DNA from: Bacillota bacterium
GTDB lineage: Bacteria > Bacillota > Clostridia > Acetivibrionales > DTU013
Direction of reading: 5' to 3'
NCBI GenBank assembly: GCA_023439545.1
Contig: JAEXNT010000028.1
Location: 1-53,882, forward strand
Length of the DNA stretch: 53,882 bases
Below, piece by piece: positions 33,868 to 42,780 of the stretch. The translations under genes were made by a program, and so were the position numbers. The notes beneath the pieces were generated by a model that was not told the DNA's origin, made no database searches, and saw only the letters and a list, made by a program, of their open reading frames with translations. Every line of letters begins with the position of its first letter. The first letter of the stretch is position 1.

Positions 33868-35457
33868 ATGGTACCTTTATCATCACTTTCGAGTGAAAAG
33901 AAAATAGGGCAGCTCCTGTTTTTTGGTTTTGATAGTCCTGATATGAGCGAACATGCGCGCCGTGCCATTCGCGAACAGCATATCGGAAATGTCATTCTCT
34001 TCTCAAGAAATTTTAAGAACCCGGTGCAACTTTTTTCTCTGATTAAGGAATTGCAGCATGAAGCGCTGGAAGCGAACGGTATACCTCTTTTTGTGGCCGC
34101 TGATCAGGAGGGTGGTCAGGTTACACGTTTCACCAATGGACTCACCTGGTTTAATGGTGAAATGGCGATAAGCGCAACAGGCGATACCCATCTGGCAGAG
34201 AAGGTTGGAGAAGGAATAGGTGCTGAAATGGCTCGCCTGGGACTTAACTTTAACCTTGCGCCGGTAGTTGATTTGGCCAACAATCCCAATAGCCCGCACA
34301 TTGGTTCAAGAAGCTTTAGTGATCAACCCGGAACGGTAATCAGATATGCCGAAGCATCCATTAGAGGAATGCAAAAGCATGTAATTGCCACAGCAAAGCA
34401 TTTTCCTAGTATTGGTGGGAGTCCTGTGGATTTGCACCTGAATTTGGGCCGCAACTCACGGCCCAGGGAAGAGCTGGAAATGTTTGAACTTGCACCAGTT
34501 GAGGCACTTGCCAAGGGCGAGGTGAAGTGCGTGATGACCAGTCATGAAATTTATTCTTCACTGGATAATGAACCGGGCACACTTTCAAAATACATTTTAC
34601 AGAATTTACTTCGGGAAACCTATGGATATAAAGGTCTTGTGATAAGTGATTGTATGGAAATGAAAGCGCTTGCAAACTACTGTGGTACGGCAGAGGGCTG
34701 TGTACGTGCCGTATTAGCTGGTGCTGACCTAATGCTTGTATGCCATACCGAAAGTGTCCAGAGTGCTTCGGTTCAAGCATTGCTGGCAGCTTTAAAAAGT
34801 GGGCGGCTATCCGAAAGAAGGCTGGATGAATCTGTAGAACGGATACTTAAAGAAAAGGAGAAGATAGATATTTCGGGTATTTTTCATAACAAATGCCCAG
34901 ATATTCAAAACGAAGAGCTTTTCCGCGATAACCGTGTATTAGCGGCAAATATCTGTGAAAAGGCATTTACATACTTCGGAAAATCAGACTTTTTTAAAGC
35001 AGACGAGGATGAGAAATTCCTATTTATTGCACCGCCACCGGTCGCGCTGACGCAGGTGGATGAGAATTATAGCTGCTTCTCTGTTGCAAGGGCAATTAAA
35101 AGTGCTTTTCCACAGGCTGAATGCGAGGAATATTCTCTAGCTCCCGATAAGCCGGAGCTTAATATGCTAAAGTCTATTGCATGCAAGGATTTCAGCCGCA
35201 TCTTCATATGTACCTGCAATGCGCATCTTAACAAGGGTCAACAGGAGCTGTTAAACCTGCTCCTTGATTTAGATAAAGAAGTGGGGGTAATCGCGCTGCG
35301 TAACCCCTTTGACCTGGCATTATGTACCGGAGCGACTGCAGTCCTGCTTACTTATGAATATACGCCTACTTCAGTAAGCGCGCTTGTTAATTTATTTAAA
35401 GGAAGAATCACACCACAGGGAAGGCTGCCGATCCTTGTAGAAACAGGAGGTTTTTAA
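33868..35457 (+). CDS. Second, divergent GH3 NagZ-like glycosidase
   Basis: 529 residues, same two-domain layout as the NagZ at 22663. ADQEGGQVTRF, NFNLAPVVDLANNPNSPHIG and the nucleophile region LVISDCMEMKAL are kept, but the signature loop reads K177-H-F-P-S-I-G-G-S-P-V-D188-L-H190 instead of KHFPGHGDTxxDSH: the G-H-G-D substrate-contact stretch is S-I-G-G, while the Asp/His pair of the catalytic loop remains. It probably acts on a different glycoside (another N-acyl or modified sugar). No signal peptide. GGGAGGG precedes the ATG. It leads a compact operon with the SIS and kinase genes. Confidence 0.88.
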   Translation: MVPLSSLSSEKKIGQLLFFGFDSPDMSEHARRAIREQHIGNVILFSRNFKNPVQLFSLIKELQHEALEANGIPLFVAADQEGGQVTRFTNGLTWFNGEMAISATGDTHLAEKVGEGIGAEMARLGLNFNLAPVVDLANNPNSPHIGSRSFSDQPGTVIRYAEASIRGMQKHVIATAKHFPSIGGSPVDLHLNLGRNSRPREELEMFELAPVEALAKGEVKCVMTSHEIYSSLDNEPGTLSKYILQNLLRETYGYKGLVISDCMEMKALANYCGTAEGCVRAVLAGADLMLVCHTESVQSASVQALLAALKSGRLSERRLDESVERILKEKEKIDISGIFHNKCPDIQNEELFRDNRVLAANICEKAFTYFGKSDFFKADEDEKFLFIAPPPVALTQVDENYSCFSVARAIKSAFPQAECEEYSLAPDKPELNMLKSIACKDFSRIFICTCNAHLNKGQQELLNLLLDLDKEVGVIALRNPFDLALCTGATAVLLTYEYTPTSVSALVNLFKGRITPQGRLPILVETGGF

Positions 35458-35458
35458 C

Positions 35459-36538
35459 ATGGCTCAAAAAATGTTTGGATATATTAATGGGCAACAAGCG
35501 GTGTGGAGTCATATTTTTGAAAACAGGACGGAAATTGTATCGGGCTTTACAGAATTACTTATGAACTATAAGGTAAAACGTGTTGCCATGGTCAGCTCGG
35601 GCAGCTCAAACTATGCGGCCCGTATTGCCGCTTGTCTACTTCGTCCCATAGTCGCAGACGTAGAATGGGTAACGGTTGTTCCCACACACCTGGAGGAGCT
35701 TGGATCTCATTTTTCTGACACGATTGTTTTTGCGGTTTCCCAATCGGGAAAGAGTACTTCAACTAATCAGGCCGTCCGTGTTTTACAGAAAAGCGGAGCA
35801 AAGGTTGTCAGCGTAACCTCTGATGAAGGATCACCTGTAGCAAAGGCAGGAAATTTACATGTTTGTATTATGTGCGGTGAAGAAACTGTGGGACCAAAAA
35901 CAAAAGGTATGACCGCAACAGTTCTTACACTGTATTTGTTAGGGCTGGAGATAGCAAAAGTATTCGGTAAAGCGCCCGCGGATTGGGTTACTTATCTGAA
36001 TTCGGCATTTAACAGCACTCGGGAAAATATTCGGCGCAGCCTTGATTTTGCATATAAGAATGCAGCGCTTCTTGCAAAAGCACCCTGCTTAACGCTGATT
36101 GCCGATGGAGTCGGACTTCCGATTTCTGAGGAGGGAGCGCTTAAGCTCCTTGAAACACTCTACATTCCGGCATCTGCCTGGGAATTTGAAGAATACCTCC
36201 ATGGCGTCAACAACATCATTGGTCCAGGGGTTTACCATATATTTCTTCTGCAAAACAATGAAAATTTTGAACGGATGAACAAGCTTATTGAATACTGTGA
36301 TGCGCGGGGATGCGAGGTATTTGTTATCAACTGTTCGGGACAGGAGATAGCTTTTAAAAATACAATTACACTAGTCTGTGCGGGAAAGCCCGAAACGCTT
36401 GCATATGAAGCATTAATCCCCTATCAGGTTCTTAGCGCGGTGGTATCCGAAGAAAAAAATAATCAGTGCGACCGTCCACGATACCCTGATTTTTACGCTG
36501 CTCTTGGAACAAAAACAGATGCAAAAACTGGAGACTAA
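35459..36538 (+). CDS. Double-SIS sugar isomerase/deaminase (GlmS C-terminal/NagB-II-like)
   Basis: 359 residues with two SIS domains: the first has RVAMVSSGSSNYAARIAACL and FAVSQSGKSTSTNQAVRVLQ, the second CLTLIADGVGLPISEEGALK and LKLLETLYIPASAWEFEEYL. The lack of a glutaminase domain means it is not a GlmS. Related proteins are glucosamine-6-phosphate deaminases or deglycases. In this locus conversion of GlcN-6-P to fructose-6-P plus ammonia is the natural guess, replacing a classical nagB. It starts 1 base after the upstream stop codon and ends 2 bases before the kinase start. Confidence 0.82.
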   Translation: MAQKMFGYINGQQAVWSHIFENRTEIVSGFTELLMNYKVKRVAMVSSGSSNYAARIAACLLRPIVADVEWVTVVPTHLEELGSHFSDTIVFAVSQSGKSTSTNQAVRVLQKSGAKVVSVTSDEGSPVAKAGNLHVCIMCGEETVGPKTKGMTATVLTLYLLGLEIAKVFGKAPADWVTYLNSAFNSTRENIRRSLDFAYKNAALLAKAPCLTLIADGVGLPISEEGALKLLETLYIPASAWEFEEYLHGVNNIIGPGVYHIFLLQNNENFERMNKLIEYCDARGCEVFVINCSGQEIAFKNTITLVCAGKPETLAYEALIPYQVLSAVVSEEKNNQCDRPRYPDFYAALGTKTDAKTGD

Positions 36539-36540
36539 AA

Positions 36541-37449
36541 ATGGATTATTTGGCTTCAATGGATCTTGGCGGTACGCATTGCCGATTTTATCCGGAAAAC
36601 ATGTCCGGCGAATGTCTTGGTGAATTTTCCGGCACAGGATGTACGCTTAACCTTGACGGATATGATCGAACCAAAGATATACTTGGCTCCACAATTTATC
36701 CTGCCCTAAATTCCTGCGGATTGGCGCCGGAGGATTGCCGCGGGTTTGTTTGCGCCGCAAGCGGAGCGGATACCCGCGAATTAGAGCAACAGTACCGGCG
36801 CCTATTATCCGAGTTTGGGTTTAGTCATAAAAATATCCTCGTTTATAATGATTGTGCCATTTTTCTTACCCTTTGCAACAAACCGGCTCTTTTGATAGCC
36901 AGCGGTACCGGCTCGATTCTTTGGGCCCGCGACCAAGGGGGGGAATTATATCGATACGGTGGCTGGGGACATCTAACCAGCGACGAAGGCAGCGGATTTT
37001 CTATTTCACTCAAGGCGCTTTCATCAGTTACCCGGCATCTTGACGGTGATGGACAAGCACCTGTGTTAACACGTCTTTTACTTGAGGAAACCGGGATTTG
37101 CACACCGAATGAAATTTCTGCATTTTGTTATAAAAATGTCCTTGAAAAAAGTAAAATAGCTGCTTTGACGCCTTTGGTATTTCAAGCGGCTGAGTTGGGG
37201 GAGCCAGAGGCAGTTCGTATTTTATCAGAAGCTTCACAAGCGCTTATGAATGGAGCGATGGTATTGGCTAAGAGAGTCGGCACTTTTTCAAAGGTTTTCT
37301 TATGGGGCAGTATTCTTCTTAAGTCAGACCTCATTTCTGATCCATTAAGGAGAATGTTAACTAAAAGTTTTCGGGATGTAGTGGTGGAAGCACCTCAAGA
37401 AACCGCTCTTCAAACGGCGATTAACCTGGCACGGCGGCACTTTAAATGA
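36541..37449 (+). CDS. Second BadF-type amino-sugar kinase
   Basis: 302 residues: MDYLASMDLGGTHCRFYPEN is the phosphate-1 loop, LLIASGTGSILWARDQGGEL the phosphate-2 loop, and RYGGWGHLTSDEGSGFSISL the sugar loop. It is paralogous to the kinase at 21721 but differs in many loop residues, so the two may phosphorylate different sugars (for example GlcNAc versus MurNAc, or the product of the divergent GH3 enzyme). Last gene of the rightward salvage operon; no clear terminator follows. Confidence 0.85.
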   Translation: MDYLASMDLGGTHCRFYPENMSGECLGEFSGTGCTLNLDGYDRTKDILGSTIYPALNSCGLAPEDCRGFVCAASGADTRELEQQYRRLLSEFGFSHKNILVYNDCAIFLTLCNKPALLIASGTGSILWARDQGGELYRYGGWGHLTSDEGSGFSISLKALSSVTRHLDGDGQAPVLTRLLLEETGICTPNEISAFCYKNVLEKSKIAALTPLVFQAAELGEPEAVRILSEASQALMNGAMVLAKRVGTFSKVFLWGSILLKSDLISDPLRRMLTKSFRDVVVEAPQETALQTAINLARRHFK

Positions 37450-37810
37450 AAATATCGGGTTATGGGATGAAAAACACTTAATAGCTCGTTTTCAGTCTCG
37501 ATAGTGAATTCTCTTGCTTCGGTATTAGCGTCATACCTGCCTCTTTTCTCTCTAACGGCGACAAGCCGCACTGTACATAGAAAACCTACAGTGATTTTTC
37601 ATATGCTGATTCTTTCTGGTATTTCATCTGTCCGCAATTAATATACCGATAATAACAAATTCTTTGATAGTCTGTTATAGTAATTTTATATTTCGATGTG
37701 AGTGGTTCCCTAAATATTAATATAATGTGGTACTTATAAGAACCATATAAAAGTTATATAATTGCACATAGAGGTTAAGATTACCAGCGATAGAAAGAGG
37801 TGGGTCACAA
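37450..37810. other. 361-base intergenic region, right edge of the salvage locus
   Basis: I find no gene, no strong hairpin and no copy of the tRNA-Arg 3' end. A predicted promoter for the next gene lies at 37664-37692. The rest is AT-rich and featureless to me. Confidence 0.5.
37664..37692 (+). promoter_or_regulatory. Predicted promoter of the first AKR gene
   Basis: TTGATA, 17 bases, TATATT, giving a leader of about 110 bases before the TTG start. Confidence 0.5.
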
Positions 37811-38950
37811 TTGGTATATAACAAGTTAGGGGAAATTAGCGAAATGGCTTCCAGGTTCGGGATGGGCTGCATGCGGCTGCCCCATAAAACAGACGAGCAC
37901 GGGAATGACGTCATAGACGAAGAGGAATCCATAAAAATGATCAGGTACGCCATCGGCGAGGGCGTCAACTATTTTGATACCGCTTATGCCTATCCGGGAA
38001 GCGAAGCTCTTCTTGGAAAGGCCTTGAAGGGCGGCTACAGGGAAAAGGTCATGATCGCAACGAAGACTCCCGTCGGCGACGTAAAAGAATACGATGATTA
38101 TCGGCGTATTTTCGAAGAACAGCTGGAACGCCTGCAGACCGACTATATTGACGTTTACCTGTTCCATTGCCTGGACAGGAAGAACTGGGAGAAGCTTAAA
38201 GCTACGAACGGCATCGCCTTTGCGGAGGGGCTCAAAAAAAGCGGAAGGATAAGAAACATAGGCTTTTCCTTTCATGCGGAGCACGATCTGTTCAGAGAAA
38301 TACTCGACGCCTATAACTGGGATATATGCCTTATCCAGTTGAACATACTCGACCGGAACCACCAGGCGGGGGTCGAAGGGCTCCGCTACGCCGGGAAAAA
38401 AGGCGTGCCCGTGGTTATCATGGAACCTTTGAAGGGCGGCTTGCTGGGTAACAAGCCTCCGGAAGAGGCGGAGGAACTGCTGAAGGACTATCCCGAGAGG
38501 AGATCGCTGGTGGAATGGGCTTTCCGCTGGCTTTACAGTCACAGCGAGATCAATGTCGTATTAAGCGGCGTCAGCTCAATGGAACAGCTGAAGGATAACA
38601 TACGCATCGTCAATGACTCCGGCTGTAATATTTTGACGCCTTCCGACGAGAAACTCATATTGCAGATAAAGGATATCTATGCCGCAAAGGTAAAAGTGGG
38701 CTGTACGGGCTGCGGCTATTGCATGCCCTGTCCCAAAGGCGTGAACATCCCGGAGATATTCAAGATATACAACGATTCTTCCCTGTCTGCCTGGACCGAA
38801 TTCGGAAAAGTGTTCTACGGCCTGGTTGCGGCGAGCAACGACAGAGGCGCTGATAAATGCGTCGGCTGCAGAAATTGTGAAAGGCATTGCCCTCAGAAGC
38901 TCCAGATAGTCGATCTACTGAAGGAAGCCCATGAGGCGATGAAAAGCTAG
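37811..38950 (+). CDS. Aldo/keto reductase with C-terminal ferredoxin domain (copy 1)
   Basis: 379 residues. The AKR barrel has the full tetrad: Asp56 and Tyr61 in NYFDTAYAY, Lys85 in VMIATKTP, His119 in VYLFHCLD. The C-terminal tail has two cysteine sets, CTGCGYCMPCP and CVGCRNCERHCP, each suited to a 4Fe-4S cluster. Such AKR-ferredoxin fusions are common in clostridia, and electrons could pass between ferredoxin and NAD(P)H or a carbonyl; the substrate is unknown. TTG start with GAGGTGGG upstream. Two related proteins lie at 40583 and 42781. Confidence 0.9.
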   Translation: MVYNKLGEISEMASRFGMGCMRLPHKTDEHGNDVIDEEESIKMIRYAIGEGVNYFDTAYAYPGSEALLGKALKGGYREKVMIATKTPVGDVKEYDDYRRIFEEQLERLQTDYIDVYLFHCLDRKNWEKLKATNGIAFAEGLKKSGRIRNIGFSFHAEHDLFREILDAYNWDICLIQLNILDRNHQAGVEGLRYAGKKGVPVVIMEPLKGGLLGNKPPEEAEELLKDYPERRSLVEWAFRWLYSHSEINVVLSGVSSMEQLKDNIRIVNDSGCNILTPSDEKLILQIKDIYAAKVKVGCTGCGYCMPCPKGVNIPEIFKIYNDSSLSAWTEFGKVFYGLVAASNDRGADKCVGCRNCERHCPQKLQIVDLLKEAHEAMKS

Positions 38951-39012
38951 AGGGCTGGCGAACCAATGGCCAGCGAATCCGAGGGCTGGCGTACGAAAGG
39001 CCAGCGAACCGG
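38951..39012. repeat. Two tandem 31-base palindromic units
   Basis: AGGGCTGGCG...GGCCAGCGAA...G occurs twice in a row (38951-38981 and 38982-39012), 26 of 31 bases identical. Each unit is itself a hairpin (GCTGGC/GCCAGC). It starts right behind the AKR stop codon and may act as a weak terminator or mRNA end-stabiliser. Confidence 0.65.
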
Positions 39013-39042
39013 AGGCCCAAAGCTGGGGAAAGAGGTAGGGTC

Positions 39043-40446
39043 GTGTTTATAGAACTGGACAGGAACAGCGAGATACCCGTAAAAAAACAGCTGTATGACG
39101 CCATAACCCTGAAGATCCTGCACGGTGAACTGAAAAAGGGAGAAAAACTGCCCTCGACGAGGGAACTGGCGGATCAGCTTAATATCGCACGTAACTCTGT
39201 GATCGAGATATACGAGCAGCTTACCTCCGAGGCTTACCTCGAAACGGTCGGCGGAAAAGGTACCTTTGTATGCGAAGGAAGAGGCGGCGTAATGGACACT
39301 GGCGTCCTCCCGGAGCGTAAAGAGCCGGATTATGTAAATACATCGAACTGCATCGACTTCGGAAGCGGCATACCGGATCTCGGCACTTTTCCAAGAAAAG
39401 CCTGGCTGCGTGCATTGAAGGAGAGCCTCGACCTGGCGGCAGACTGTGAATTGGGATATAACTCGGTTTTCGGGTATCGACCGCTTCGCTTTTCACTGGC
39501 GCAGTACCTGATGAAATATAAAGGCATAAAGTGCTCGCATGAGCAAATCGTTATTGTCAACGGCACAGCCGACGCAATAGCCCTGCTGGCTGTCCTGTTC
39601 CGGATGACCGTTGGCCAGGTGCTGATAGAATCGGCTGTAGTGAGCTTTGTGCCTGATATCTTCAGGGAGTTCGGCTACCGCATCGTGCCGGTGAAGGTCG
39701 ATCAGTCCGGTATTTGCACTGAAAAACTGCCGGAGGCAAGGAATGGTCTTATCTTCACATCGCCGACGCATCAATTTCCCCTCGGGGGCACCCTATCGGC
39801 CGAAAGAAGGCTAAAGCTTGCAGACTATGCAAAAGTGAACGGCCATTACATCATAGAGGATGACTATGACAGTGAATTCAGGTATGCCGGGGCCCCGGTG
39901 AACTCCATTTGTCAGATGGCTCCGGAAAACGTCATTCATCTGGGAACCTTCAGCAAGACGCTTGCGCCGTTTTTGAGGCTGGGATATATGGTGCTGCCCG
40001 TTCGTCTTGTCCAGCAGGTGAAAGAGCTGCAGTCGCTTTTATACCGCAGGGTGGGCACGCATGCCCAGATGGCTTTGAACCTGCTTTTCGAGCGAGGAGT
40101 CTATGTAAAGCATGTAAATGCCATGTGCAAGCTGTACAAACGGAAAATGCTTGCAGTGACAAGCGCTCTGCGCCGGGAGTTCGGAGACCGCATACAAGTC
40201 CTGGGCGCCAGTTCCGGACTGCATGTGGCAGTTGTATTCCCGGAACCTTTATTCGATTCTAAAAGCCGGGCCGTATTTTTGCGCCACGAAGTAGACGTCG
40301 AGCTTTTATCCGATTACGCGACAGAAAATCAGGAGGCTTGCGATACCTTGATACTGGGCTTCGGTCATCTTTCCGAGGCTGCCGTCAGGGAAGGGATCAA
40401 ACGCTTGAAGGCTTCCATGGACGAAATGCTGCAGGTTCAAAAATAA
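39043..40446 (+). CDS. MocR-family regulator (GntR wHTH fused to PLP aminotransferase domain)
   Basis: 467 residues. The first 75 are a GntR winged helix (LYDAITLKILHGELKKGEKL, PSTRELADQLNIARNSVIEI, YEQLTSEAYLETVGGKGTFV). The rest is a fold-type I aminotransferase domain: FGYRPLRFSLAQYLMKYKGI, TPTHQFPLGGTLSAERR-like motif, DDYDSEFRYAG, and GTFSKTLAPFLRLGYMVLP with the PLP Lys. MocR proteins sense PLP or amino compounds and often regulate vitamin B6 or amine metabolism, or divergent neighbours. Here the flanking genes are AKR-ferredoxin reductases, not pdx genes. GTG start. Confidence 0.93.
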   Translation: MFIELDRNSEIPVKKQLYDAITLKILHGELKKGEKLPSTRELADQLNIARNSVIEIYEQLTSEAYLETVGGKGTFVCEGRGGVMDTGVLPERKEPDYVNTSNCIDFGSGIPDLGTFPRKAWLRALKESLDLAADCELGYNSVFGYRPLRFSLAQYLMKYKGIKCSHEQIVIVNGTADAIALLAVLFRMTVGQVLIESAVVSFVPDIFREFGYRIVPVKVDQSGICTEKLPEARNGLIFTSPTHQFPLGGTLSAERRLKLADYAKVNGHYIIEDDYDSEFRYAGAPVNSICQMAPENVIHLGTFSKTLAPFLRLGYMVLPVRLVQQVKELQSLLYRRVGTHAQMALNLLFERGVYVKHVNAMCKLYKRKMLAVTSALRREFGDRIQVLGASSGLHVAVVFPEPLFDSKSRAVFLRHEVDVELLSDYATENQEACDTLILGFGHLSEAAVREGIKRLKASMDEMLQVQK

Positions 40447-40582
40447 TCTTTTACTTATTATTCCCTCCTTATTGCAGGAACATTTGTTCTAATGCTATTA
40501 TATATATAGTCTGTACGGCATTAACAGATTAAGCATATAAATACTGCGGCTTTTGATTAAGAATAAAGGGCGGGTTGAGTGT

Positions 40583-41728
40583 ATGATTTATAGAGAAATC
40601 GGTAAGACCGGAAGACAGGGCAGCATCATCGGCCTTGGCTGCGAGCACCTGGACGGCAAGCCCTACGGGCAGATCAAGGAGACCGTCGACGCGGCGCTGG
40701 AGCAGGAAATCAATATTTTCGATGTGTTCATGCCTGGCAGGGAAGTTCGGGAAAATATTGCGAAGGCGCTGGGTGAACGGCGCAACAGGGTAATGATCCA
40801 GGGACATATCTGTTCTACGGATATCCGCCGGCAGTATGACATCAGCCGGGATTTACAGGTGGTTCAACGGTATTTTGAGGAACTGCTGCGTATTTTCGGG
40901 GGCTATATTGATTTCGGCATGATGTTTTTTATTGATTCCGAGGAAGATTACAGGGGCGTATTCGATAAAGGCATTGCCGATTACGCACAACGGCTTAAAA
41001 AGCAAGGTGACATCGGCCACATCGGCTTCAGCTCCCACAATCCTGAAATGGCGATGCGGGTAATTGAAACAGGATTGCCTGAAATGCTTTTGTTCAGCAT
41101 CAATCTGGCATTTGACCTTTACCCCGCAGATAAATATGTGCTGGATGAACTTGAACAGGGACTGGATCCGACGGTATTCAGGGGAATCGATCCAAAACGG
41201 GCGGCTCTTTACAAGCTTTGTGAGCAAAAGGGAGTAGGTATAACCGTTATGAAGACACTGGGAGCGGGCAAGCTTATCTCTGCGGAGCATACACCCTTCC
41301 GTCAGCCTATGACCGCAGCCCAGTGCATTCATTATGCACTGACCCGTCCTGCCGTAGCCAGCGTTATGCTGGGCTGCAAGTCCCGCGAGGAGGTGCTGGA
41401 AGCCGTGCGCTACCTTGCTATGAGCGACAGCGAGCGCGACTACTCTCATGTGCTGGACACGCTGCACAACGATTTCCGGGGCAACTGCGTGTATTGCGGC
41501 CATTGTCAGCCCTGCCCCGCCGAAATCGATATCGCGTCTGTAAACAAATATTTGGATATCGCCCGGTTGGACGAGGAAAATGTACCGCCCTCGATCCGTT
41601 CGCATTATTCGGGACTTGCCCATGGCGGCGGGGAATGCACAGGCTGTGGAAGCTGCGAGCGCCGTTGTCCTTTCGGCGTGCACATTATGGACAATATGTG
41701 CGCTGCGGCGCGCATTTTTGACAGATAG
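40583..41728 (+). CDS. AKR-like ferredoxin-tailed protein lacking the usual catalytic tetrad (copy 2)
   Basis: 381 residues, start ATG 40583 preferred to the TTG at 40553. The fold follows AKR (IGLGCEHLDG, IGHIGFSSHNPEMAMRVIE, GVGITVMKTLGAGKL, VASVMLGCKSREEVLEA), but at tetrad positions only Asp47 is kept: Tyr is Met50 (FDVFMPGRE), Lys is His75 (VMIQGHIC), His is Phe116 (MMFFIDSE). The C-terminal cysteines CVYCGHCQPCP and CTGCGSCERRCP are intact. It may be an electron-transfer or structural partner rather than a reductase, or use another mechanism; this is inference from manual alignment. Confidence 0.8.
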   Translation: MIYREIGKTGRQGSIIGLGCEHLDGKPYGQIKETVDAALEQEINIFDVFMPGREVRENIAKALGERRNRVMIQGHICSTDIRRQYDISRDLQVVQRYFEELLRIFGGYIDFGMMFFIDSEEDYRGVFDKGIADYAQRLKKQGDIGHIGFSSHNPEMAMRVIETGLPEMLLFSINLAFDLYPADKYVLDELEQGLDPTVFRGIDPKRAALYKLCEQKGVGITVMKTLGAGKLISAEHTPFRQPMTAAQCIHYALTRPAVASVMLGCKSREEVLEAVRYLAMSDSERDYSHVLDTLHNDFRGNCVYCGHCQPCPAEIDIASVNKYLDIARLDEENVPPSIRSHYSGLAHGGGECTGCGSCERRCPFGVHIMDNMCAAARIFDR

Positions 41729-41788
41729 TTCCGCCAATAGCCGGGATGATAGCCCGAAATGCGGCTGAATGGAAAGGGGGAAGTCTAT

Positions 41789-42625
41789 ATGGAATGCAAT
41801 ATCCGGGATGTTAATTTCTATTACGAGAGCATCGGCGAGGGGACGCCCATTCTGATGATACACGGCTGGAGCCCCGACCACAGGCTGATGAAGGGGTGCA
41901 TGGAGCCTGTATTCCAAACGACCGGTAAATCGTGGAGGCGTATATATTTTGATCTGCCCGGAATGGGAAAAACTAAAGGGGAGCCATGGATAGACGGTTC
42001 GGATCGGATGCTCGACCTGGTCCTCGGCTTTATCGATACCGTCATACCGAACCAGAAGCTTGTGTTGGCGGGTGAATCCTACGGCGGGTATATTGCCAGG
42101 GGAATAATATACAAACGCCCGTCGGTCGTGGATGGACTTCTCTTGATCTGCCCTTCGGTGGATCAGGAGGCAAAGGAAAAAGGCGCCGAATTCCGCGTAC
42201 TGGAAGAGGACGCCGCGTTTTTGGCCGGCCTCACCGAAGAGGAAAGAAATTACTTCACCGGAGAAGGCTTCAACGCTGTCAGAAGCAAAAGAGTTTGGGA
42301 GAGGTACAGGGATGAGGTGCTTCCGGGTTTGAAGCTCGCCGATTATTCATTCCTGGAAAACTGCCTTTCCCGGCATGTGCCTTACAGCTTCAATGTGGAT
42401 GAACTCGAAAAGCCATATATGAAGCCTTCCCTTTTTCTGGCCGGAAGGCAGGATTCCGTCGTAGGCTACAGGGACTTGTGGAAGATAATCGGAATGTATC
42501 CCAGGGCCTCCTTCGTTTTGCTCGATAAAGCCGCCCATAACCTTCAGATTGAACAAGACGCGCTGTTTACAGCGACTGTAAATGAATGGCTGAACAGGGT
42601 CGCGGCGGAAATGGATAATGCATGA
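41789..42625 (+). CDS. Alpha/beta-fold hydrolase
   Basis: 278 residues. The oxyanion/HG motif is PILMIHGWSPDHRLM, the nucleophile elbow is LAGESYGGYIARG with Ser near residue 100, and the catalytic His is in LLDKAAHNLQIEQ near the C-terminus. The acid is probably the Asp in FLAGRQDSVVG. The ATG at 41789 is preferred over 41759 because GGGGG lies 8 bases upstream. Substrate unknown. It lies between two AKR-ferredoxin genes and follows copy 2 by about 60 bases, suggesting one operon. Confidence 0.88.
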   Translation: MECNIRDVNFYYESIGEGTPILMIHGWSPDHRLMKGCMEPVFQTTGKSWRRIYFDLPGMGKTKGEPWIDGSDRMLDLVLGFIDTVIPNQKLVLAGESYGGYIARGIIYKRPSVVDGLLLICPSVDQEAKEKGAEFRVLEEDAAFLAGLTEEERNYFTGEGFNAVRSKRVWERYRDEVLPGLKLADYSFLENCLSRHVPYSFNVDELEKPYMKPSLFLAGRQDSVVGYRDLWKIIGMYPRASFVLLDKAAHNLQIEQDALFTATVNEWLNRVAAEMDNA

Positions 42626-42679
42626 GCAAGGCAGCATTGTCGGACAGAATACCCCCGTGTGAAAAGGTTCTATAAAGGG

Positions 42680-42708
42680 TTGCTTTATAAAAAATAATAA
42701 GGTATAAA
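42680..42708 (+). promoter_or_regulatory. Predicted promoter of AKR copy 3
   Basis: TTGCTT, 17 bases, TATAAA, about 72 bases before the ATG at 42781, in an AT-rich gap after the hydrolase gene. Confidence 0.5.
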
Positions 42709-42780
42709 TAAGGGTATAGTTATATGTAAATACATTTATACATTAATATCGATCGGATCTTACAAATTGGGGGAATACAA

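Noticed and set aside
37450..37810. Attachment site pairing with the tRNA-Arg 3' end
   Set aside because: No repeat of the tRNA end is present and no integrase is encoded in the locus.
40853..41917. 354-residue open frame on the minus strand
   Set aside because: It is a shadow of the AKR and hydrolase genes, with no recognisable motif or ribosome binding site.
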